DNA of 58,091 bases, from assembly GCF_030546695.1 (NCBI RefSeq), contig NZ_JAUOTP010000013.1, positions 1-58,091 on the forward strand. Reading direction: 5' to 3'. Positions within the stretch are counted from its first letter, which is position 1; every line of letters begins with the position of its first letter. The notes beneath the pieces are model-generated. The model was given only the letters and a program-made list of their open reading frames with translations, was not told the origin of the DNA and made no database searches. This document shows, one piece after another, positions 27,251 through 35,658 of this stretch. The DNA comes from Sphingomonas natans (lineage in GTDB: Bacteria > Pseudomonadota > Alphaproteobacteria > Sphingomonadales > Sphingomonadaceae). A program made the translations under genes and the position numbers.

Positions 27251-27268
27251 ATTAGACTTCAGTCTAAT
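27251..27268 (-). promoter_or_regulatory. 18-base dyad, copy 2, over the ATP12 stop codon
   Basis: ATTAGACT-TC-AGTCTAAT has perfect eight-base arms; the inner 16 bases are copy 1 with the spacer inverted. The TGA stop of the ATP12 gene (27259-27261) lies at its centre, so one arm is coding sequence. Confidence 0.6.
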
Positions 27269-27939
27269 AGCTGCAGAAATCTTGCCGCTGCCGTGAAATC
27301 GCGCCGCCGCGCATCGCGCGTCTGCGTCGCGAGCGCATCTTCGCCCCAGCGGCGCGCCTGCCAGATTTCGTCGAGATGGGTCGCTTCGAAGGCCGGTTCG
27401 CCGTCGATCGCGCCTTCGGCGATGGCGAGCGCGGTGACGAGCGAGCCGCTGATCGTGATCAGCGGCGCCATCGCGGCGAGCGCGAAGGGGGAGCGCACCG
27501 TTAGCGCTTCGCGCAGGCGGGCGACGGTCGCCGGCGGCTGCGGGCAGTGGACGATGCCGGCGACGATCTCGAAATGGACGTCGTAGCGCGCGCGCGCCCA
27601 GTCGAGCAGCGGATCCCAGGCGGCCTTTTCTTCGATGAGGAGCTCGGGCGGCGTGAGCGCACGATAGCAAAGCAGGTCCGTCTCGGCATAACCCGCAAGC
27701 GTCGCCACGAAGGCGGGGGGATCGGGCGCGACGCGATCGATCGCGGCATTGGCAAGCCCGGTCATCGGCATCGATCGCGGATCGAGCACGTCGCCCTGCG
27801 CGCGCCACTCAGCGGCGATCGCTGTCGCAAGCGCGGGGTAGGGGACGGAAAGGGCCGCGCGGTCCGGCGTCTTGACGATGCGGCCGTCGAGCCGGATCGC
27901 TCCGTCCTCGATCGTCACGTCCGTGTAGAAGCGCTTCAC
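27259..27939 (-). CDS. ATP12 family F1-ATPase chaperone
   Basis: 226-residue homologue of mitochondrial Atp12, which escorts the F1 alpha subunit during ATP synthase assembly. N-terminus VKRFYTDVTIEDGAIRLDGR and PMTGLANAAIDRV, then YAETDLLCYRA and DPLLDWARARYDV, are family-typical, as is the C-terminal helical domain. GTG 27939 overlaps the HAD gene stop (GTGA). The last gene of the crcB operon; its stop codon lies inside a palindrome. Confidence 0.9.
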   Translation of the reverse strand: MKRFYTDVTIEDGAIRLDGRIVKTPDRAALSVPYPALATAIAAEWRAQGDVLDPRSMPMTGLANAAIDRVAPDPPAFVATLAGYAETDLLCYRALTPPELLIEEKAAWDPLLDWARARYDVHFEIVAGIVHCPQPPATVARLREALTVRSPFALAAMAPLITISGSLVTALAIAEGAIDGEPAFEATHLDEIWQARRWGEDALATQTRDARRRDFTAAARFLQLLD

Positions 27940-28595
27940 GGCAGGGCTTCGAGCAGATCGACCAGTTCGGACGCGTGGCTGGCCACCGCATCGGCGCCCG
28001 CCTCGCGCAGCATGTCCGCCGAATGATAGCCCCAGGCAACGCCGATCGCGGCGACGCCCGCGGCCTTCGCCATTTCCATGTCGTAGCTCGTATCGCCGAT
28101 CATCGCGGTGCCGGCGGGCTCGGCGCCGGCATCGGCCATCGCCTGCCGGATCATCGACGGATGCGGCTTGGACGGGTGGCGATCTGCGGTCTGCAGCGTG
28201 ATGAAGCGCGGGTGGAGGCCGTGCTTCTCCAGCACATGGCCGAGCCCCCGATCGGACTTGCCGGTCGCGACGCCGAGCAGCCAACCGCGCGCCTCCAGCC
28301 CGTCGATCGCCGCGAGGATCCCGTCATAGAGCGGCTCGTCGGCCCGGCCCTGCGTCCGCAGTTCCGCGAAGCTGGCCTTGTAGGTCGCGCCCAATGCCTC
28401 ATGATCGTCGGTCGATCCGGCCGGGTGCAGCACCGCCATCGCCTGGGTCACCGAAAGGCCGATGATCCCGCGCGAGGCCGCGCGCGTCGGCGGCGCGATC
28501 CGGTGTGCCGCGAAGCTCTGCTCGATCGCGGTGCAGATCACGCCCTGCGAATCGACGAGCGTGCCGTCGCAATCGAAAATGGCGAGGCGGTTCAT
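27936..28595 (-). CDS. HAD-superfamily hydrolase, phosphoglycolate phosphatase-like
   Basis: 219-residue phosphatase of the haloacid dehalogenase fold. Motif I FDCDGTLVDS (Asp nucleophile about residue 8), motif II VATGKS, motif III Lys in HPSKPHPSM and motif IV IGDTSYDMEMAKAAG are all intact. The cap domain is of the helical C1 type. Gph/PgmB-type substrates are possible. ATG 28595 overlaps the paiB-like stop by four bases (ATGA). Confidence 0.92.
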   Translation of the reverse strand: MNRLAIFDCDGTLVDSQGVICTAIEQSFAAHRIAPPTRAASRGIIGLSVTQAMAVLHPAGSTDDHEALGATYKASFAELRTQGRADEPLYDGILAAIDGLEARGWLLGVATGKSDRGLGHVLEKHGLHPRFITLQTADRHPSKPHPSMIRQAMADAGAEPAGTAMIGDTSYDMEMAKAAGVAAIGVAWGYHSADMLREAGADAVASHASELVDLLEALP

Positions 28596-29191
28596 CGGGC
28601 GGTCTCCATTGAGGCGGCAATGTCGGTGCGGTCGAGTTCGCGCAACGCGGCGATCGCGCCGGCAGCCTCGACAGCGCTCTTGTTCTGGCCGAGCTTCACG
28701 GTGCCGCGGATCGCGGGCGCATCGATCGCAAATCCGACGATCGCCTTCGTCATCGCCGCGAAGCGGGCAGGGTTCATCTTGTCGCGCGTCCATGGCGGCT
28801 TGGGCGCGAGCAGCGCCTCCTGCGCGGCGCTCAGGCGATCGAGCTGGTCGATCAGTCCGGCATCGTCGAGGCGGCGGACGACGCCTTCGATCTCGACGAG
28901 CCGGTAATTCCACGTCGGCACCTGATCTTCGCTGCCGTACCAGTCGGGGCTGATATAGCTGTGCTCGCCGACGATGGTGGCAAGCGCCGGCCGACCGTCG
29001 AGGTGGCCGACCAGCGGATTGGCCCGTGCCAGGTGGAAGACCGGCGCTCCGTCGCCGGCGAAGGCGAGGGGCGCCTGCGCGGTGACGACCCGCCCATCCA
29101 CCGCAACCGCGATCAGGGCGAAGGCGACGCGCTCCACGAAATCCCGCATCGCTGGTTCGTCATCCCAGACGAAGGCCCTGTTGGGATGCAT
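28592..29191 (-). CDS. PaiB-like FMN-binding protein
   Basis: 199-residue member of the split-barrel flavin family annotated as FMN-binding negative transcriptional regulator (PaiB). Family marks are the short HPNRAFVWDD start, HLARANPLVGHL, EHSYISPDWYG and VPTWNYRLVEIEG. Despite the name it has no DNA-binding domain in view; a flavin-dependent role is as likely. Overlaps rluC's stop by one base and the HAD gene by four. Confidence 0.9.
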   Translation of the reverse strand: MHPNRAFVWDDEPAMRDFVERVAFALIAVAVDGRVVTAQAPLAFAGDGAPVFHLARANPLVGHLDGRPALATIVGEHSYISPDWYGSEDQVPTWNYRLVEIEGVVRRLDDAGLIDQLDRLSAAQEALLAPKPPWTRDKMNPARFAAMTKAIVGFAIDAPAIRGTVKLGQNKSAVEAAGAIAALRELDRTDIAASMETAR

Positions 29192-30321
29192 CAGTCGCGC
29201 GCGGTCCGGTTGCGCCTCTCGCCCTTGCGATCCTTGCGGCGCGCTTTGGCGGCGGCGCTGACGGCGCGCTTCTTGCCTTCGGCGGTCTCGCTGAACTTCG
29301 GCTCGTCGATCGGCAGCGCATCGCCCAGCTCCATGTCGAAGCCGAGATGGCCGAGGCTTTCGGCGAAATGACGCGGCGGCTCGGCGGTCACGTCCAGCTT
29401 GCTGCCGTCGGGATGGTCGATGCGGATGCGGCGCGCGTGCAGGTGCAGCTTGCGGCTGACGCCCCCGGTCAGGAACGCGTCCTGCCCGCCATATTTGCCG
29501 TCGCCGACGATCGGATGGCCGATCGCCGCCATATGGACGCGCAGCTGATGCGTGCGGCCGGTGAAGGGCTGGAGCTCGACCCAAGCGGTCGCGTTGCCCG
29601 CGCGCTCGACGACGCGATAGCGGGTGCGCGCGGGGCTGCCCTCCTTCTCGTCGACATACATCTTCTCGCCGCCGGTGCCGGGCTGCTTGCCGATCGGCAG
29701 CTCGATCATGCCGTCCTCGATCGAGGGCACGCCGACGATCAGCGCCCAATAAAGCTTCTTCGCCGTGCGGCTGGAAAAGGCCTTGGCGAAATGCGCCGCC
29801 GCATTGGACGAGCGCGCGAGCAGCAGCGCGCCGCTCGTATCCTTGTCGAGCCGGTGGACGAGCTTGGGGCGGTTCTCCTGCTCGAACTGCAGTCCGTCGA
29901 GCAGCCCGTCGACATGGCGATCGGTCTTGGTGCCGCCCTGCGTGGCGAGGCCGGGCGGCTTGTCGATGACGATCGCCGAGCGATCGCGATAGATGACGAG
30001 GCTCTGGATGAACGCCTCGTCCTCGGCCGAGAGCGGCGGGCGCTGCTTCTTGGGCTTGGCCGTCGAGGTGGCGACGGGCAGCGCCTCCAGCGGCGGCACG
30101 CGCAGCACCTGGCCGGCTTCGATCCGGTCGCCCGGCGCGATCCGCTTGCCGTCGACGCGCAGCTGCCCGGTCCGCGACCAGCGCGAGACGATGTTGAAGC
30201 TCGCGTCCGGCATGTGCCGTTTGAACCAGCGATCGAGGCGGATGCCGTGATCGTCTTCCGCGATCGTGAAATTGCGGGCGTCGTCCGCGGTCGCGGTGGG
30301 ATCACTCTTTGCGTCGCTCAT
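29191..30321 (-). CDS. RluA-family 23S rRNA pseudouridine synthase (RluC/RluD type)
   Basis: 376 residues: a short acidic leader, an S4 RNA-binding domain (about residues 15-75; IRLDRWFKRHMPDA), and the catalytic domain with the signature HRLDKDTSGALLLAR, whose Asp is the nucleophile, and GRTHQLRVHMAAIGHPIVGD. The C-terminus is a strongly basic tail (AKARRKDRKGERRNRTARD), probably for RNA contact. ATG 30321 overlaps the crcB stop by four bases. RluC and RluD cannot be separated by eye. Confidence 0.94.
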   Translation of the reverse strand: MSDAKSDPTATADDARNFTIAEDDHGIRLDRWFKRHMPDASFNIVSRWSRTGQLRVDGKRIAPGDRIEAGQVLRVPPLEALPVATSTAKPKKQRPPLSAEDEAFIQSLVIYRDRSAIVIDKPPGLATQGGTKTDRHVDGLLDGLQFEQENRPKLVHRLDKDTSGALLLARSSNAAAHFAKAFSSRTAKKLYWALIVGVPSIEDGMIELPIGKQPGTGGEKMYVDEKEGSPARTRYRVVERAGNATAWVELQPFTGRTHQLRVHMAAIGHPIVGDGKYGGQDAFLTGGVSRKLHLHARRIRIDHPDGSKLDVTAEPPRHFAESLGHLGFDMELGDALPIDEPKFSETAEGKKRAVSAAAKARRKDRKGERRNRTARD

Positions 30322-30698
30322 GCCATCGCCTTTGTCAGCAGCAGGCCTACGAACAGCATCAGTACCGACCCTGCGACCGAGGATACCGCATAAGCGGCCG
30401 CTTGCACATGCTGGCCGCGGATCAGCATGTTCGCCGTCTCCAGGCTGAAGGCGGAGAAGGTCGTGAAGCCGCCGAGCACGCCGACGCCGAGGAACAGGCG
30501 CAGAGGCTCGCCCTGCAGCGCCGGGCCCTTGGCGAGCGTGCCCGCGAGCACGCCCATCAGCAGACCGCCGAGGAGGTTGACCATCCACGTCCCCCACGGA
30601 AAGTTCGGCCCGAGGTTGCGGAGCGCGACGTTGCCGATGTGGAAGCGGAAGCCGGCGCCGATGGCGCCGCCGATCATGACGAGAAACAGAGGGGGCAT
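30318..30698 (-). CDS. crcB: fluoride channel CrcB/Fluc
   Basis: 126-residue membrane protein with four helices that exports fluoride as an antiparallel dimer. The conserved GGAIGAGFRF start, NLLGGLLMGV and the pore motif GVLGGFTTFSAFS are present. First gene of a tightly overlapping operon (crcB-rluC-paiB-HAD-atp12). A 12-base palindrome precedes the start codon. I found no fluoride riboswitch. Confidence 0.95.
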   Translation of the reverse strand: MPPLFLVMIGGAIGAGFRFHIGNVALRNLGPNFPWGTWMVNLLGGLLMGVLAGTLAKGPALQGEPLRLFLGVGVLGGFTTFSAFSLETANMLIRGQHVQAAAYAVSSVAGSVLMLFVGLLLTKAMA

Positions 30699-30704
30699 GA
30701 GGCG

Positions 30705-30716
30705 CGCTCTAGAGCG
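30705..30716 (-). promoter_or_regulatory. 12-base palindrome upstream of crcB
   Basis: CGCTCTAGAGCG is a perfect palindrome 7-18 bases before the crcB ATG, overlying where a ribosome-binding site would be. It could be an operator or an RNA hairpin; no further support. Confidence 0.3.
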
Positions 30717-30758
30717 TCCCCGCAGCTTGGCAATGCGTGATCGGCGGGGAAGGGGGCG

Positions 30759-31154
30759 TCAGCCGAACATCAGCGCCCACAGGATCAGCACGAGACCGAC
30801 CGAGGCGACCATCCAGACGATCGATCGGACGATCGGGATGCCCGCCGCATAGAGCGGCACATAGAGGACGCGGCCGCCGAAATAGAGCGCCGCGCCGATC
30901 GCCGTCAGCTCGCCCAGCTTGTTGGCGAAGGCCGCGGCCAGCACTGCGCCGATGAAGATCGGCAGCGTCTCGAACAGATTGGCCTGCGCGCGCACGAGCC
31001 GGCCCGCCAGCGGATTGAGCGGCGGCATCTCCGCGTCGCGCGCGCCGGTATTCCACTTGGTGCCATATTGCATCGTGCGGACCTGCCCCGCGAGCATGAT
31101 CTGGATGAGCGCGAGAATGAGCGTGGCGCCCAGCAGGGTAATTTCGATACGCAT
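30759..31154 (-). CDS. MAPEG family membrane protein
   Basis: 131 residues with four hydrophobic helices. The early stretch LIQIMLAGQVRTMQYGTKWNTGARD and the later RAQANLFETLPIFIGAV match the MAPEG superfamily (membrane-associated eicosanoid/glutathione metabolism), including the RAxANxxE motif involved in glutathione binding. Bacterial members are mostly uncharacterised. ATG 31154 has GGAG six bases upstream. It is 60 bases before crcB on the same strand, so may be co-transcribed. Confidence 0.9.
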   Translation of the reverse strand: MRIEITLLGATLILALIQIMLAGQVRTMQYGTKWNTGARDAEMPPLNPLAGRLVRAQANLFETLPIFIGAVLAAAFANKLGELTAIGAALYFGGRVLYVPLYAAGIPIVRSIVWMVASVGLVLILWALMFG

Positions 31155-31311
31155 AGTCAACTCCGCAAGCCGCCATCGCCCGCGCGATCGAACGCGCGGA
31201 CGCTAATGTTGTGTCGCCGCAACGATATCGCCGCTGTGTTACGCTTGCAATACGGTTGGTCGCAAATGTCCGGCGCTGGACAAATGCCACTTTCCCGCCG
31301 ATGCGCCGACC

Positions 31312-32487
31312 ATGACGGGTTCCGCGACACTGCGAACAACGCTGCGCCTGCTCGGCGCCGGCTTGCTGTGGCTGGTGATCGTGCTGCTGCTCGCGCCGGT
31401 CGTGATCCCGCCCTTCCTCGACCGCATCTATTATCGCGGCCCGAAGAGCGCGCATTACGACGGCGCCCATTTCTTCAATCCCGATGGCGAATATGGCACG
31501 GGCGGCACTCAGCGGCGTCCGCCCGCCGCCACCTTCGTGCGCTTCCTGCTCGGGCAGGACCGGAGCGCATGGCCCGAACATATCGACGTGGCGCCGGGCT
31601 ATCCCGCGGCCCAAGGCACGCCCTGTCCGGCGGCGAAAGCCCGCATCGTCGAAAGCTGGGCGCGCTGCGTTCCCAAGGTCGATCCGCGCCGCATGTTCGT
31701 CACCTGGATCGGCCATGCGACGGTGCTGATCCAGGCGGGCGGGATCAACATCCTCACCGATCCGATCTACGCCACGCATTCGGGCCCGTTCGGCGTGACC
31801 GGCCCGTCGCGCGTCCGCGATCCGGGCATCCGGTTCGAGGATCTTCCCAGGATCGATCTCGTCCTCGTCAGCCACGATCATTGGGATCATATGGATCTGG
31901 CGACGCTTCGGCGGCTCTGGGAGCGCGATCGCCCGCTTATCGTCACCAGCCTCGGCAACGACACTGTGATCGCCGGCAGCGGGGCGAAGGCGGTCGCCAA
32001 GGACTGGGGCGAGCGCATTACCGTCCGGCCGGGCATCGACGTGATTATCGAGCGCGTCCATCACTGGGGCTCGCGCTGGATGAGCGATCGCAACCGCGCG
32101 CTCTGGTCGGGCTTCACCGTCACGCTACCGGGCGGCAATCTGTTCTTCGCCGGCGATACGGGCTGGGGCGACGGCAGCTGGCCGGCCGAGGCGGCGCGCG
32201 ACGGGCCCTACCGCCTCGCTCTGCTGCCGATCGGCGCGTGGCAGCCGCGCGCGCTCATGTCCGGCAACCATATCGGACCGGCCGAGGCGGTGGCGGCGTT
32301 CCAGACGCTGGGCGCCGCCCATGCGCTCGCGATCCACTGGGGCACCTTCCGCCTGTCCAACGAGGGAATCGACGAGCCGCCGGCGCTGCTGGCGAAGACG
32401 CTGGCCGACAAGGGCATAAAGCGGGATCGCTTTCGCGCGCTGGAGGTCGGGCGCAACTGGGAGGTGCCGGCGCTGCCGGGCCGCTGA
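31312..32487 (+). CDS. membrane-anchored metallo-beta-lactamase-fold hydrolase (NAPE-PLD/RomA-like)
   Basis: 391 residues: an N-terminal membrane helix (about 10-35), a linker, then the hydrolase domain. WIGHATVLIQAGGINILTDP is the start of the RomA/NAPE-PLD-type fold; the metal motif is SHDHWDHMD (HxHxDH) near residue 188, with further ligands in VHHWG, FAGDTGWGD and AIHWGTF. Relatives are phospholipase D-like or lactonase-like, so a lipid substrate is possible but unproven. Divergent from the MAPEG gene across 157 bases. Confidence 0.9.
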   Translation: MTGSATLRTTLRLLGAGLLWLVIVLLLAPVVIPPFLDRIYYRGPKSAHYDGAHFFNPDGEYGTGGTQRRPPAATFVRFLLGQDRSAWPEHIDVAPGYPAAQGTPCPAAKARIVESWARCVPKVDPRRMFVTWIGHATVLIQAGGINILTDPIYATHSGPFGVTGPSRVRDPGIRFEDLPRIDLVLVSHDHWDHMDLATLRRLWERDRPLIVTSLGNDTVIAGSGAKAVAKDWGERITVRPGIDVIIERVHHWGSRWMSDRNRALWSGFTVTLPGGNLFFAGDTGWGDGSWPAEAARDGPYRLALLPIGAWQPRALMSGNHIGPAEAVAAFQTLGAAHALAIHWGTFRLSNEGIDEPPALLAKTLADKGIKRDRFRALEVGRNWEVPALPGR

Positions 32488-32568
32488 GTCGGCATGCTCA
32501 CCGTGCTTCTGATTCGATCCGCACCATTTCGCTTGAACCCTTGACTCGATTGTGATTCTGTCCGGCTG

Positions 32569-32877
32569 ATGTCGCGCCGCTCGGCCCTTACCCTGATGAA
32601 GTCGGCTGCCCTCCCGGCGGTGGCGCTGTTCGTCATCGCGCATTTTGCGGGCTTCGCCGTATTCGGCGAGAATGGCCTGCTGCAGCTGGCCGGATACCGC
32701 CAGCAGAAGGTCGATCATCTTTCGACGCTCGACCGGCTGAAGGCCGAGAAGGCGATGCTCGAGCATCATGCGAGCCTGCTCGACCCGCGCCACGTCGATC
32801 CCGATTATGCGGACGAGCTGGTTCGGCGCCAGACCGGGCAGGTCCGGCCCGACGAAGTGATCATCACCCACCCATAA
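32569..32877 (+). CDS. ftsB: FtsB/DivIC-type septum formation initiator
   Basis: 102-residue bitopic protein: short cytosolic start, one membrane helix (ALPAVALFVIAHFAGFAVF, about residues 14-32), then a coiled coil (HLSTLDRLKAEKAMLEHHASLL) and a C-terminal region ending RQTGQVRPDEVIITHP. The layout and the YADELVRRQTGQVRPDE motif match alphaproteobacterial septum formation initiators, partners of FtsL/FtsQ in the divisome. Located upstream of pdhA, a common arrangement. Confidence 0.88.
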   Translation: MSRRSALTLMKSAALPAVALFVIAHFAGFAVFGENGLLQLAGYRQQKVDHLSTLDRLKAEKAMLEHHASLLDPRHVDPDYADELVRRQTGQVRPDEVIITHP

Positions 32878-32943
32878 GCCGACATCGGCCCGAAACGCCC
32901 CGGCAACATCCCGTCTTTGCAGCAATCCGTTCGCAGCAGGTCA

Positions 32944-32973
32944 TTGCCGTCCGGCGGTGGCAGCGCCTATACG
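32944..32973 (+). promoter_or_regulatory. possible promoter of pdhA-pdhB
   Basis: TTGCCG (32944-32949) and TATACG (32968-32973) are 18 bases apart, 40 bases before the TTG start of pdhA. Neither box is a perfect match. Confidence 0.35.
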
Positions 32974-33012
32974 GGCCCGTCCCATTGTCCCCCCCGACAG
33001 GAGCCATGATCC

Positions 33013-34104
33013 TTGGCGAAGGCAGCATCAGCAGGAATTCCACGCGCACAGGCCGCGGCGCCCCCCGCCGTGTCGAAAGTTTCGACTCCGGCCGGAATCG
33101 GCAATCGCGAACGCCCCGATGAGCCGAAGGCTTACGCTGCCTCGAAAGAGGAGATGCTTGAATTCTATCGGCAAATGCTTCTCATCCGGCGCTTCGAGGA
33201 GAAAGCCGGCCAGCTGTACGGCCTCGGCCTGATCGGCGGCTTCTGCCATCTCTATATCGGCCAGGAGGCCGTCGCCGTCGGGCTCCAGTCCGCGCTGACC
33301 GTCGGTCGTGACTCGGTGGTAACCGGTTACCGGGATCATGGGCACATGCTGGCCTACGGCATCGATCCGAACGTCATCATGGCCGAGCTGACCGGCCGCG
33401 CCGCCGGCATCTCGAAGGGCAAGGGCGGCTCGATGCACATGTTCTCGGTAGAGCATGGCTTTTACGGCGGCCACGGCATCGTCGGCGCGCAGGTCTCGAT
33501 CGGCGCCGGCCTCGGCTTCAAGCACAAATATGCCGAGGATGGCGGCCTCGCGCTCGTCTATTTCGGCGACGGCGCGGCCAATCAGGGCCAGGTCTATGAG
33601 AGCTTCAACATGGCGGAGCTCTGGAAGCTGCCGGTGATCTTCGTGATCGAGAACAACCAATATGCGATGGGCACGAGCGTCAATCGCGCCTCGGCCGAGG
33701 ACCAGCTCTATCGCCGCGGCGAGAGCTTCCGCATCCCCGGCATCCAGGTCGATGGCATGGACGTCCTCGCGGTGCGCGGCGCGGCCGAGGAAGCCAAGGC
33801 CTGGGTCCAGGCCGGCAAGGGTCCGATCCTGCTCGAGCTCAAGACCTATCGCTATCGCGGCCATTCGATGTCGGATCCGGCCAAGTATCGCTCGCGCGAG
33901 GAGGTCCAGTCGGTCCGCGACAAGAGCGATCCGATCGATCATCTCGCCAAGCTGCTGGAAGGCGAGGGCGTCTCGGCCGACGAGCTGAAGGCGCTCGACA
34001 AGGACATCCGCAAGATCGTCGCCGATTCTGCGGCCTTCGCCGAAGAGAGCCCCGAGCCGGATCTGTCCGAGCTTTACACCAACGTCCTCGTCGACACTTA
34101 CTGA
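33013..34104 (+). CDS. pdhA: pyruvate dehydrogenase E1 component, alpha subunit
   Basis: 363-residue thiamine-diphosphate subunit that decarboxylates pyruvate together with PdhB. The cofactor motif runs from GDGAANQGQVYESFNMAELW to ENNQYAMGT. SKGKGGSMHMF and YRYRGHSMSDP are E1-alpha marks. Start is TTG 33013: AGGAG lies 9-10 bases upstream, and the nearby ATG 33006 is in another frame. The first 40 residues (Ala/Pro/Lys-rich) are a flexible leader. Followed by pdhB after 12 bases. Confidence 0.96.
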   Translation: MAKAASAGIPRAQAAAPPAVSKVSTPAGIGNRERPDEPKAYAASKEEMLEFYRQMLLIRRFEEKAGQLYGLGLIGGFCHLYIGQEAVAVGLQSALTVGRDSVVTGYRDHGHMLAYGIDPNVIMAELTGRAAGISKGKGGSMHMFSVEHGFYGGHGIVGAQVSIGAGLGFKHKYAEDGGLALVYFGDGAANQGQVYESFNMAELWKLPVIFVIENNQYAMGTSVNRASAEDQLYRRGESFRIPGIQVDGMDVLAVRGAAEEAKAWVQAGKGPILLELKTYRYRGHSMSDPAKYRSREEVQSVRDKSDPIDHLAKLLEGEGVSADELKALDKDIRKIVADSAAFAEESPEPDLSELYTNVLVDTY

Positions 34105-34116
34105 GTTACGAGCCCC

Positions 34117-35532
34117 ATGCCGATCGAACTGAAGATGCCGGCCCTGTCTCCCACGATGGAGGAGGGCACGCTTTCCAAATGGCTCGTCAAGGAAGGCGAT
34201 ACGGTCAAATCCGGCGACATCCTCGCCGAGATCGAGACCGACAAGGCGACGATGGAATTCGAAGCCGTCGACGAAGGCACCGTCACCAAGATCCTCATCG
34301 CCGAGGGTAGCGACGGCGTGAAGGTCGGGACGGTGATCGCGATGATCGCCGGTGAGGATGAGGACGCCTCCGCCCCGAGCGAGCCGGCCAAGCCCGCCGC
34401 CGAAGCACCGAAGGCCGAGGCGAAAGCCGATGCCGCCGTTCCCGCGCCCGAGGGCGGCGAGGTGTCGAACCAGATGCCGACCGCCGCGCGTGCGCTCGTC
34501 GCGGCCGTCGCCGATACCCGCGACGATCTCGAGGTCCCGGCCGGCACCGAGCTCGTCAAGATGACGGTACGCGAGGCGCTGAAGGAAGCGATGGCCGAGG
34601 AGATGCGCTCCGACGATCGCATCTTCGTGATGGGCGAGGAAGTCGCCGAATATCAGGGCGCCTACAAGGTCACCCAGGGGCTGCTCGCCGAATTCGGCCC
34701 GAAGCGCGTCATCGACACGCCGATCACCGAATATGGCTTTGCCGGCATCGGCACGGGCGCGGCGATGGCGGGCCTGCGCCCGATCGTCGAGTTCATGACG
34801 TTCAATTTCGCGATGCAGGCGATCGATCACATCATCAATTCGGCTGCCAAGACCAATTACATGTCGGGTGGCCAGATGCGCTGCCCGATCGTGTTCCGCG
34901 GACCCAACGGTGCCGCCGCGCGCGTCGGCGCGCAGCATTCGCAGAATTATGCGCCCTGGTACGCCTCCGTCCCCGGTTTGATCGTGATCGCGCCTTATTC
35001 GGCGGCCGATGCGAAGGGCTTGCTGAAGGCGGCGATCCGCTCTAACGATCCGGTCGTCTTCCTCGAGAACGAACTGCTTTACGGCCAGTCGTTCGATGTG
35101 CCGAAGCTCGACGATTATGTCCTGCCGATCGGCAAGGCGCGCATCGTCAAGGAAGGCAAGGACGTGACGCTCGTCAGCTACACGATCGGCGTCGGCGTCG
35201 CGCTGGAAGCGGCGAAGAAGCTGGCCGAGGACGGCATCGATGCGGAGGTCATCGATCTGCGCACGATCCGTCCGCTAGACAGGCAGACCGTGCTCAAGAG
35301 CCTCGCCAAGACCAATCGCATGGTCGTCGTCGAGGAAGGCTGGCCGACCTGCTCGGTCGCGTCCGAGATCATGGCGCTCGCGATGGAGGAGGGCTTCGAC
35401 GATCTCGACGCCCCCGTCCTGCGCGTCACCAATATCGACGTGCCCTTGCCTTATGCCGCGAACCTCGAGACCGAAGCCCTGCTCAAGGTCGGCGACGTGA
35501 TCGAGGCGGCGAAGAAGGTCTGCTACAAGTAA
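34117..35532 (+). CDS. pdhB: pyruvate dehydrogenase E1 component, beta subunit, with N-terminal lipoyl domain
   Basis: 471 residues. Residues 1-80 form a lipoyl domain ([20 protein letters not shown]; lipoyl-lysine in ETDKATM, about residue 44), then an Ala/Pro/Lys/Glu-rich linker, then the E1-beta catalytic and transketolase C-terminal domains ([49 protein letters not shown]). The lipoyl fusion is known in alphaproteobacteria, where E1-beta normally works with E2 PdhC; that gene is not next to it here. Confidence 0.96.
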   Translation: MPIELKMPALSPTMEEGTLSKWLVKEGDTVKSGDILAEIETDKATMEFEAVDEGTVTKILIAEGSDGVKVGTVIAMIAGEDEDASAPSEPAKPAAEAPKAEAKADAAVPAPEGGEVSNQMPTAARALVAAVADTRDDLEVPAGTELVKMTVREALKEAMAEEMRSDDRIFVMGEEVAEYQGAYKVTQGLLAEFGPKRVIDTPITEYGFAGIGTGAAMAGLRPIVEFMTFNFAMQAIDHIINSAAKTNYMSGGQMRCPIVFRGPNGAAARVGAQHSQNYAPWYASVPGLIVIAPYSAADAKGLLKAAIRSNDPVVFLENELLYGQSFDVPKLDDYVLPIGKARIVKEGKDVTLVSYTIGVGVALEAAKKLAEDGIDAEVIDLRTIRPLDRQTVLKSLAKTNRMVVVEEGWPTCSVASEIMALAMEEGFDDLDAPVLRVTNIDVPLPYAANLETEALLKVGDVIEAAKKVCYK

Positions 35533-35540
35533 GAACCTGG

Positions 35541-35658
35541 TCCTCCCCGGAACGGGGAGGGGGACCACCGCCGAAGGTGGTGGTGGAGGGGGTGCCCCGC
35601 TCGTGGTGACCCCCCTCCACCAGCCTTCGGCTGGTCGCCATCCCCGTGCCGGGGCGGA
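35541..35658 (+). repeat. GC-rich inverted-repeat element, family C
   Basis: The left half (TCCTCCCCGGAACGGGGAGG then GACCACC...) mirrors the right half (...CTGGTCGCCATCCCCGTG then CCGGGGCGGA). Inner hairpins include ACCACC/GGTGGT. It lies between pdhB and the next gene, and that gene's first possible start codon (GTG 35603) is inside it. Confidence 0.8.

Noticed and set aside
30699..30758. Fluoride riboswitch before crcB
   Set aside because: The gap is only 60 bases and lacks the conserved GGNGAUGG and pseudoknot segments of the crcB motif.
33028..34938. 636-codon open frame opposite pdhA-pdhB
   Set aside because: Shadow of the pdh genes; no recognisable domain or ribosome-binding site.
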